From Candidatus Saccharimonadota bacterium (GTDB lineage: Bacteria > Patescibacteriota > Saccharimonadia > Saccharimonadales > UBA4665): 10,744 bases of DNA. The notes under the pieces are model-generated. The model ran no database searches. It was not told where the DNA came from and saw only the letters and a list, made by a program, of their open reading frames with translations. The stretch is from positions 1 through 10,744 of the forward strand of contig JARIHJ010000087.1 in the NCBI GenBank assembly GCA_029288335.1, in the 5' to 3' direction. Positions 6,682 to 10,744 of this stretch are shown in pieces (within the stretch, counting starts at the first letter, position 1; each line of letters begins with the position of its first letter). The position numbers and the translations under genes were made by a program.

Positions 6682-8619
6682 ATGGGGCGACCGGTAATTC
6701 TTGGGAACGGTGCGTTAACTGTTGGGTTAAACGAACGTGGCGAGGTCCACGATTTTTATTACCCCTATGTCGGGCTTGATAACCTGTCGACTTCGCGCAG
6801 CGTCGGCCACAAAATCGGCATCTGGGTGGACGGCGTTTTCAGCTGGGTGAGTGATGATGGTTGGCAAGCCGATGTCAACTTTGAAGATGACGCCCTCGTC
6901 AGCAATATAAAGCTAACACAGGATGAACTTAGCGTGTCTTTAAACTTCCGTGACTTTGTCGATCCCGACCAGAACGTCTTTTTTCGCGAGGTGACCATCA
7001 AGAATAACAGCGATAAATACAAAAATATCCGGTTATTTATGCACCAAGTTTTTGAAATTAGCCGCCGCGGCCGTGCCGATACCGCCCTATTTGTGCCAGA
7101 TGAGCGCTATATTTTGGACTACAAAGGTCGCTGTTCAATCTTAATTTATGGCCAGAATTCTGAGGGTGTCACCTTCGACCAGTACGCTATCGGTAATTAT
7201 GGTATCGAGGGTAAATCCGGTACCTACGCCGATGCTGAAGATGGCGAGCTGTCCAATAATAACGTCGAGCACGGTGGTGTCGATTCTGTAATTCGTTTTT
7301 CCTGCCCGCTGGCGGCTGGCGCTGAAACCACGATTGATTATTGGATTGTCGCGGCCGATAGCCAAGCTTATGCCGAAAAAGTTCACCACCAAATCCAGGA
7401 ATCTGGGCTTGACGCCAGGCTGGTTCGCGCCCGCCAATATTGGAAAGAATGGCTGGCAGTCGCTGGCGATGAACTGGCCAGAGTTGATGACAAATACTTG
7501 CCAATGACAAAAAAATCACTAATGATTATCAAAGCTCACACCGATAAGCGCGGCGGTATTATCGCCAGTTGCGACTCATCAATCTATAACTTCGGCCGCG
7601 ATTATTACAGCTACGTCTGGCCGCGCGATGGCGCCTATGCAATGTGGCCGCTTATTCGCCTCGGTTACACCCACGAGCCGAAGCGCTTTTTCGAATTTTG
7701 CCGCGATATTATGCACCCAGACGGCTATTTAATGCACAAATACCAGCCTGACCGCGCCATCGGTAGCACCTGGCATCCACTAGTCCAGCAACAGCGTAGC
7801 GAGCTCGCTATCCAGGAGGATGAGACTGCCGGCGTGATTTATATGCTTGGCGAATATTACGCCCATTCTCACGACCGCGAATTCGTAATGGAGCTCTATG
7901 GCAAGCTAATTCAACCGGCCGCTGATTTTATGTGCCAATTTGTCGACGAGCAAACCGGCCTACCTCACGCCAGTTACGACCTCTGGGAGGAGAAATTCTT
8001 AACCACTAGCTACACTTCGGCGCTAGTCGTTCAAGCACTGTTAGTCGCAGCCGATTTTGCGGAAATGTTCGAATACCCGGATGACGATGTCCGTTGGCGC
8101 GAGGCTGCCGGGCACATCGAGAAGAAGCTAGACACCTTCTTCCACACCGAAACTGGCTATTTTGCCAAAGGTTATTTGCTCGATCCGGTTAGCGGCGAGC
8201 TCAATTTCGATAACACCTTGGATACTAGCTCCGCTTACGCTGGAATGATGTATTTGGATCCCAAACAGTTTGGCGAACAGCTTCAGCAGACTATCAGTGC
8301 CATTGAGGAACAAATGCTTGATAAAACACCCAGCCTCGGCTGTCCGCGCTACCCGAATGATTATTACTTCCGGCAGGACGGCCATCCCAGCAATCCGTGG
8401 TTTATTACGACTTTCTGGCTAGCCCAATATTATTTACGCCAGAATCAACCCGACAAGACTCGCCATTACCTAGACTGGGCAATTAGCCACGCCCTCTCTA
8501 GCAACGCAATGAGCGAGCAAATCCACCCGGATACCGGTATGGCGCTATCGGTTACACCACTGGTGTGGAGCCACGCCGACTTTATTAATACCGTTCTCGA
8601 TCTAGCTAAAGTCAGCTAG
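6682..8619 (+). CDS. GH15 glucoamylase-like glycoside hydrolase
   Basis: A GH15 exo-acting enzyme of 645 residues expected to release glucose from non-reducing ends of alpha-glucans or related saccharides. An N-terminal beta-sandwich domain covers about 1-250 (LGNGALTVGL near 7-16). The (alpha/alpha)6 barrel spans about 270-640. Barrel motifs are YVWPRDGAY (311-319) for substrate binding, QEDETAG (378-384), SYDLWEE (431-437) with Glu436 the predicted general acid, and SEQ (611-613) with Glu612 the probable base. The C-terminus carries TPLVWSHADF (625-634). The length suits the prokaryotic two-domain type. The start lies 31 bp after the GH57 stop with only a G-rich stretch (6666-6672) as possible ribosome-binding site; an in-frame TAG at 6676 excludes a longer start. 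No signal peptide. GH15 also includes trehalases and dextran glucosidases, so glucoamylase is the best guess in an amylase operon. Confidence 0.87.
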   Translation: MGRPVILGNGALTVGLNERGEVHDFYYPYVGLDNLSTSRSVGHKIGIWVDGVFSWVSDDGWQADVNFEDDALVSNIKLTQDELSVSLNFRDFVDPDQNVFFREVTIKNNSDKYKNIRLFMHQVFEISRRGRADTALFVPDERYILDYKGRCSILIYGQNSEGVTFDQYAIGNYGIEGKSGTYADAEDGELSNNNVEHGGVDSVIRFSCPLAAGAETTIDYWIVAADSQAYAEKVHHQIQESGLDARLVRARQYWKEWLAVAGDELARVDDKYLPMTKKSLMIIKAHTDKRGGIIASCDSSIYNFGRDYYSYVWPRDGAYAMWPLIRLGYTHEPKRFFEFCRDIMHPDGYLMHKYQPDRAIGSTWHPLVQQQRSELAIQEDETAGVIYMLGEYYAHSHDREFVMELYGKLIQPAADFMCQFVDEQTGLPHASYDLWEEKFLTTSYTSALVVQALLVAADFAEMFEYPDDDVRWREAAGHIEKKLDTFFHTETGYFAKGYLLDPVSGELNFDNTLDTSSAYAGMMYLDPKQFGEQLQQTISAIEEQMLDKTPSLGCPRYPNDYYFRQDGHPSNPWFITTFWLAQYYLRQNQPDKTRHYLDWAISHALSSNAMSEQIHPDTGMALSVTPLVWSHADFINTVLDLAKVS

Positions 8620-8632
8620 AGCTTACGGCAGA

Positions 8633-8839
8633 TTAATGTTTTCTGGGTTTGACTTCGTTACGCCCGAGGCTTTTCTTAGTTTCGGTAAAAATTACGTGCC
8701 GACGCAGCTTAGGACTATATTTACGCAGGCTCAGCTTGTCCGGTGTGTTCATAGTGTTCTTGTGGGTGTAATAAATCCGTTCGCCAGACTCTTCGCTAAC
8801 GAGCCCTACTAATTTGCGCTTTTCACTTTTCTTTGCCAT
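8633..8839 (-). CDS. rpmG: 50S ribosomal protein bL33, cysteine-free form
   Basis: A 68-residue, strongly basic protein of the large ribosomal subunit. The bL33 core is visible as ERIYYTHKN (20-28), NTPDKLSLRKYSP (31-43) and HVIFTETK (48-55). The two CxxC pairs of the zinc-binding form are absent: Ser and Glu stand near residues 15-17 and SPK at 42-44, so this is the C-minus type. Length is slightly above the usual 50-55 because of a basic C-terminal tail. The ATG lies 8 nt behind a perfect TATAAT box, so the message is probably leaderless. It converges with the GH15 gene, the two stops being 13 bp apart. Confidence 0.93.
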   Translation of the reverse strand: MAKKSEKRKLVGLVSEESGERIYYTHKNTMNTPDKLSLRKYSPKLRRHVIFTETKKSLGRNEVKPRKH

Positions 8840-8847
8840 TAGGCCAA

Positions 8848-8877
8848 ATTATAACAGATATAAACAGTTGCCTTCAA
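8848..8877 (-). promoter_or_regulatory. Promoter of rpmG
   Basis: On the minus strand TTGAAG (8872-8877), an 18-bp spacer and a perfect TATAAT (8848-8853) extended by TGT (8854-8856). Only 8 nt separate the -10 from the ATG, predicting a leaderless transcript. The -35 overlaps the stop codon of the upstream PspC-domain gene. It is the best protein-gene promoter in the window, fitting high ribosomal-protein expression. Confidence 0.75.
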
Positions 8878-9071
8878 GCTGTTTCTTTGGGCACTATCAG
8901 CCACCAGATTAAGTAGACTATCCCGAGTGGGAAAATACCTGTAAAGATAAACAGCAGCACAAATATTAGGCGCAGCACCGTGGGATCGACGTCAAAATAC
9001 TCGCCTAGCCCTCCCAGTATGCCGCCAACCATTCTATTGTCGATCGAGCGATATAGCTTTCTACTTGCCAT
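8874..9071 (-). CDS. PspC-domain membrane miniprotein
   Basis: A 65-residue protein made almost wholly of one PspC domain. The basic N-terminus MASRKLYRS is followed by the glycine-rich VGGILGGLGEYFDVDPTVLR (15-34) and two hydrophobic stretches (about 34-47 and 48-61) ending in WWLIVPKE. Such proteins sit in the cytoplasmic membrane. In enterobacteria PspC takes part in the phage-shock envelope stress response, but stand-alone PspC proteins occur widely without psp partners, and none are seen here, so the role is unknown. The ATG is 6 nt behind an extended -10 box. Confidence 0.88.
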   Translation of the reverse strand: MASRKLYRSIDNRMVGGILGGLGEYFDVDPTVLRLIFVLLFIFTGIFPLGIVYLIWWLIVPKETA

Positions 9072-9077
9072 AGCTCG

Positions 9078-9086
9078 ATCTTATCA
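9078..9086 (-). promoter_or_regulatory. Extended -10 promoter of the PspC-domain gene
   Basis: TGA-TAAGAT on the minus strand (TGA 9084-9086, hexamer 9078-9083) ends 6 nt before the ATG at 9071. No good -35 is seen. The spacing predicts a leaderless mRNA. Confidence 0.55.
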
Positions 9087-9119
9087 AATTCCGTAATTCG
9101 TGCAGTGCGCCAGGACACT

Positions 9120-9153
9120 AAAAAACACCGGCTGATCGAACCGGTGCTTTTGT
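9120..9153 (-). terminator. Intrinsic terminator of the candidate small RNA
   Basis: On the minus strand a GC-rich 6-bp stem, CACCGG pairing with CCGGTG (9126-9131 with 9141-9146), closes a 9-nt loop and is followed by six T residues (9125-9120). This is a classic rho-independent terminator, isolating the RNA/tRNA region from the PspC gene. In the plus direction the T tract is shorter (CTTTTGTT), so any bidirectional use would be weaker. Confidence 0.85.
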
Positions 9154-9257
9154 TACCCTGATCAAGGATTTATGGCCTTTGTTTCACCGTTTTTTCCGGC
9201 TAACAAAGTGGTTTTTAAGCCTCTTAATAACGTTTTTCGTTTTAAAAAAGCTTACAT
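9120..9257 (-). ncRNA. Candidate structured small RNA, about 138 nt, family unknown
   Basis: The 228-bp gap between the PspC gene and the tRNAs has no credible ORF but a complete transcription unit on the minus strand. The promoter is at 9262-9291 and the predicted start near 9257. Hairpin 1 has 16-base arms, 9253-9238 and 9232-9217, closing an AAAAA loop with two mismatches and two G-U pairs. Hairpin 2 pairs CTTTGTT (9208-9202 minus) with AACAAAG (9183-9177 minus), with an inner CCG/CGG pairing. The terminator hairpin with its U tract ends at 9120. I saw no hallmark of SRP RNA (GGAAGGAAGCAGCC-type loop), tmRNA, RNase P or a tRNA. Structure and signals are seen directly; that it is expressed is inferred. 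It could instead be an untranslated tail of the tRNA transcript. Confidence 0.45.
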
Positions 9258-9261
9258 CTGG

Positions 9262-9291
9262 ATGCTAGCATACCGCTAGCGCTTATGTCAA
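9262..9291 (-). promoter_or_regulatory. Promoter of the candidate small RNA
   Basis: On the minus strand a perfect TTGACA (9286-9291), an 18-bp spacer and TAGCAT (9262-9267) extended by TGC (9268-9270). It begins 9 nt beyond the encoded CCA of tRNA-Thr(GGU). The -10 lies within the perfect 10-bp palindrome ATGCTAGCAT (9262-9271). Confidence 0.6.
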
Positions 9292-9299
9292 TAGGAGTC

Positions 9300-9375
9300 T
9301 GGAGCCCCAAACGGGATTTGAACCCGTGACCTCATCCTTACCATGGATGCGCTCTACCAACTGAGCTATCGGGGC
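9300..9375 (-). tRNA. tRNA-Thr(GGU)
   Basis: A full 76-nt cloverleaf on the minus strand: acceptor GCCCCGA with TTGGGGC (one G-U), D arm GCTC/GAGC, anticodon stem CATCC/GGATG with loop ATGGTAA giving anticodon GGU, a 5-nt variable loop, T stem ACGGG/CCCGT with loop TTCAAAT, discriminator U and an encoded CCA (9302-9300). It is the last of three co-oriented tRNAs, 5 nt after tRNA-Tyr. Confidence 0.97.
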
Positions 9376-9380
9376 TCGCT

Positions 9381-9467
9381 TGGTGCAGGGAGAGGGATTC
9401 GAACCCCCGTAGGCACTAGGCCGGCTGATTTACAGTCAGCTACGATTGACCGCTCCGTCATCCCTGC
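9381..9467 (-). tRNA. tRNA-Tyr(GUA)
   Basis: An 87-nt class II tRNA on the minus strand: acceptor GCAGGGA/TCCCTGC, D-arm core ACG/CGT, anticodon stem GCTGA/TCAGC with loop CTGTAAA giving GUA, a long variable arm (GGC-CTAGT-GCC), a T arm with loop TTCGAAT, discriminator A and an encoded CCA (9383-9381). The long variable arm is normal for bacterial tRNA-Tyr. No intron is present. Confidence 0.97.
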
Positions 9468-9510
9468 TAGTAGAGAGCTTTTGGCCCTCAAATGTAAGTT
9501 GAAAGGTGCT

Positions 9511-9527
9511 TTGCCCATTTAGGGCAA
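9511..9527 (-). other. Perfect hairpin between tRNA-Thr(UGU) and tRNA-Tyr
   Basis: TTGCCC (9511-9516) and GGGCAA (9522-9527) form a perfect 6-bp inverted repeat around a 5-nt loop, beginning two bases after the encoded CCA of tRNA-Thr(UGU). No T tract follows in the minus direction, so it is not an intrinsic terminator. It may be a processing landmark in the tRNA precursor. Confidence 0.5.
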
Positions 9528-9529
9528 CT

Positions 9530-9606
9530 TGGAGCCACCTATCGGATTCGAACCGATGACCCACGGTTTACAAAACCGTTGCTCTAGCCAGCTGAGCTAA
9601 GGTGGC
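9530..9606 (-). tRNA. tRNA-Thr(UGU)
   Basis: A complete 77-nt cloverleaf on the minus strand: acceptor GCCACCT/AGGTGGC, D arm GCTC/GAGC with a 9-nt loop, anticodon stem ACGGT/ACCGT with loop TTTGTAA giving UGU, T stem ATCGG/CCGAT with loop TTCGAAT, discriminator U and an encoded CCA (9532-9530). It is first in the Thr-Tyr-Thr series, the order of the Thr/Tyr tRNAs upstream of tuf in many bacteria, here without tRNA-Gly or tuf. Confidence 0.97.
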
Positions 9607-9622
9607 GCAAAATACAGATGTT

Positions 9623-9651
9623 AGTGTAGCAAAACAGGGGTTAAACCACAA
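9623..9651 (-). promoter_or_regulatory. Promoter of the tRNA cluster
   Basis: On the minus strand TTGTGG (9646-9651), a 17-bp spacer and TACACT (9623-9628) extended by TGC (9629-9631). The -35 lies inside the end of the TPR gene. Transcription would start about 10 nt before tRNA-Thr(UGU). No other strong promoter is seen between the three tRNAs. Confidence 0.6.
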
Positions 9652-10309
9652 CCCGGCGGGGGCGCAGGACCCGCTTGGGGTGCGGGCGGACAGATTTTGC
9701 TAGCTGTTTGATCTTTTGCTCCAATAAGTCGGCTTCCGGCATTCGGCCAGCCGCAATGTAGGCTTTGTGCAACAACGCGTAGGCTTCCTGGTTTGGCTCG
9801 AGTTCGACGGCCTTCTCAAGCTCCACGAGCATTAATTTATTATTTCCCAGGCGCTCCTGGACCTTAGCATAGGCTATATGCCGCGCCGCCAGATTATCCT
9901 CGAGCTTTAAGGCCTGCTCAAAGGCGACCGCCGCCTTGTCGTAATTTTCCGTATCGTAATAAATTAGGCCCAAATTGTGCAAGCTCGACGGTGTCGGCTC
10001 GATCGAACTCGCGATTTCAAAGCAATCTAGCGCGTCCTTATATTCCTTTTGCTTGGCATATAAAATACCAAGTCGATTGTAGGCAGCGGCGTTCTTCTCA
10101 TCAATTTTCAGGATGGTTAGAAGCGCTTTTTCAGCTCTGATGAAGCGCTTTTCGCGGATGCTCTGGTGAGTAATATCCCATAGCCGGCCGACGCGGTCAG
10201 CCGCCCTTTTAGCCGGGCCGAGGGCCTCGGCATCGTCTTTCACCGATGAGTAATAATACGCCAGCCCGGCGAAGATAACAACGACCAAAATACCAACGAG
10301 CCCAATCAC
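9641..10309 (-). CDS. Membrane-anchored TPR-repeat protein
   Basis: A 222-residue protein with one N-terminal transmembrane anchor (about residues 3-20, no cleavage site evident). A charged linker follows, then tandem tetratricopeptide repeats from about 55 to 205. Repeat signatures show as AYNRLGILYAKQKEYKDALD (76-95), then SLHNLGLIYYDTENYDKAAVAFEQAL and a later LEKAVELEP. A highly basic tail (about 206-222, rich in Arg, Lys and Pro) closes it. TPR domains are protein-protein scaffolds and no enzymatic motif is seen, so the partner and function are unknown. The GTG start at 10309 lies 8 nt behind a perfect extended -10 box and gives the membrane anchor as the N-terminus. It follows the delta-prime-like gene with a 21-bp gap. 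Confidence 0.8.
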   Translation of the reverse strand: MIGLVGILVVVIFAGLAYYYSSVKDDAEALGPAKRAADRVGRLWDITHQSIREKRFIRAEKALLTILKIDEKNAAAYNRLGILYAKQKEYKDALDCFEIASSIEPTPSSLHNLGLIYYDTENYDKAAVAFEQALKLEDNLAARHIAYAKVQERLGNNKLMLVELEKAVELEPNQEAYALLHKAYIAAGRMPEADLLEQKIKQLAKSVRPHPKRVLRPRRVVV

Positions 10310-10317
10310 GGTTTTTA

Positions 10318-10326
10318 ATTATAGCA
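10318..10326 (-). promoter_or_regulatory. Extended -10 promoter of the TPR gene
   Basis: TGC-TATAAT (TGC 10324-10326, hexamer 10318-10323), a perfect -10, ends 8 nt before the GTG start at 10309. It fits in the 21-bp gap after the upstream stop. No clear -35. It predicts a leaderless message. Confidence 0.65.
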
Positions 10327-10330
10327 CTTC

Positions 10331-10744
10331 TTATAAATTGAGCATTAAATTTGTTAAAACCAACTTGGTGTTAGAGCGCCCAATTAACGCGGTTTCAGCC
10401 TGGTAACTGCTGGCGAGCACCCTTTGCCACTGCCGAGAGTTAGTATCAGTGCTGGCGTTGGCTAAGGCGGCGCTAGCCATCTGTCCGAGCATGGTGAGAG
10501 CCGCTATCGCCCGGTCTTTGTCTTTGGCGAGCCCATCGACTTGGCATAATCGTTGGTAACGATCGCTAGTTAAAATCTGCCTGGCATCATTAGCTGCCAG
10601 GTTCAGAGGATGGTCATCGCCAATTTCTAGCAACTTAGTCATTAAGCCTAAGCGGCCACCGCTGATCTGATAGGCTTTTTCGACTTCCGCTTCGTTAGCA
10701 TTAAAGAATTGTTTGACGCGCGCTAATGGCACCAGGTGGATATG
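10331..10744 (-). CDS. holB: DNA polymerase III delta-prime-like clamp-loader subunit, C-terminal part
   Basis: A frame open at the right edge gives the last 137 residues of a protein resembling the clamp-loader delta-prime subunit, which helps load the sliding clamp onto DNA. HIHLVPLARVKQFF at the edge matches the end of the AAA+ core (lid region), and SGGRLGLMTKLL (about 28-39 of the fragment) fits the sensor-2 GRxG helix. The final helices end in SNTKLVLTNLMLNL, matching the N-K-L-x-L-E-x-L pattern at the end of HolB/DnaX-type helical domains. The Walker A and SRC parts lie beyond the window. A DnaX or general AAA+ origin is possible, but the short tail favours delta-prime. A GTG at 10732 is internal, not the start. 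Confidence 0.7.
   Translation of the reverse strand, partial: HIHLVPLARVKQFFNANEAEVEKAYQISGGRLGLMTKLLEIGDDHPLNLAANDARQILTSDRYQRLCQVDGLAKDKDRAIAALTMLGQMASAALANASTDTNSRQWQRVLASSYQAETALIGRSNTKLVLTNLMLNL

Noticed and set aside
7141..7519. Two overlapping minus-strand frames of 98 and 110 codons inside GH15
   Set aside because: They lie antisense to a well-supported gene, overlap each other, and show no domain, promoter or ribosome-binding site.
8578..8583. Asp633 of GH15 (WSHADF, where relatives often have WSHAEF) as loss of the catalytic base
   Set aside because: By comparison with fungal glucoamylase (Glu400 in GEQ, before the W-S-Y-A segment) the base fits Glu612 in SEQ, which is kept. The Glu to Asp change at 633 is therefore not in the active-site pair.
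8617..8635. Bidirectional terminator between the convergent GH15 and rpmG genes
   Set aside because: Only 13 bp separate the stop codons and I see no stem with a T tract. Termination must occur inside the opposing gene or by another route.
9120..9299. Candidate RNA as SRP RNA, tmRNA or RNase P RNA
   Set aside because: It is too short for tmRNA or RNase P, lacks a tRNA-like end, and lacks the conserved SRP apical loop.
1..10744. CRISPR arrays, insertion sequences, prophage or defence genes
   Set aside because: No regularly spaced repeats, transposase or integrase motifs, or attachment-like repeats were found; all sizeable genes are housekeeping or carbohydrate genes.

Overview
The window looks like part of a compact, gene-dense bacterial chromosome of the Patescibacteria (CPR), most likely a Saccharibacterium (TM7). 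That placement is an inference. It rests on short intergenic gaps, a short cysteine-free bL33, a PspC-only miniprotein, genes starting directly behind extended -10 boxes, an intracellular alpha-glucan gene trio and the overall composition. It is not based on a marker phylogeny. TGA is used as an ordinary stop (for example at 5446-5448), so the Gly-UGA code of Gracilibacteria/SR1 does not apply. The first 19 bases match the Tn5/Nextera mosaic end exactly and should be trimmed as library adapter.

Layout. 20-74 (-): first 18 codons of an unidentified gene, cut by the adapter. 122-1636 (-): membrane GT2-like glycosyltransferase. 1704-3596 (+): Kup potassium transporter, divergent from the GT2 gene across a 67-bp double promoter. 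3651-4148 (+): PAP2/BcrC-like undecaprenyl-diphosphate phosphatase. 4249-8619 (+): a three-gene alpha-glucan operon with a GT4 glycogen-synthase-like enzyme, a GH57 amylase (GTG start overlapping the upstream stop) and a GH15 glucoamylase-like enzyme. 8633-8839 (-): bL33, convergent with the operon. 8874-9071 (-): PspC-domain membrane miniprotein. 9120-9257 (-): no ORF, but a promoter, two hairpins and an intrinsic terminator that together look like a small RNA gene of about 138 nt. 9300-9606 (-): tRNA-Thr(UGU), tRNA-Tyr(GUA), tRNA-Thr(GGU). 9641-10309 (-): membrane-anchored TPR protein. 10331-10744 (-): C-terminal part of a clamp-loader delta-prime-like AAA+ protein, running off the right edge.

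How the parts fit. The operon encodes one glucan-building enzyme and two glucan-degrading enzymes, none with a signal peptide, which suggests a cytoplasmic storage-glucan cycle. Kup and the PAP2 enzyme are basic envelope functions (K+ uptake, lipid-carrier recycling). The minus-strand right half is translation and replication housekeeping.

The two most interesting signals are regulatory. First, six of the promoter-proximal protein genes have a -10 box only 6-9 nt before the start codon, nearly always preceded by TGn. That places transcription starts at or next to the start codon, implying leaderless mRNAs, whereas the operon-internal GH57 gene has a Shine-Dalgarno sequence. Second, the 9120-9291 region appears to be a free-standing structured RNA with its own near-consensus promoter and terminator, and I cannot assign it to a known family.
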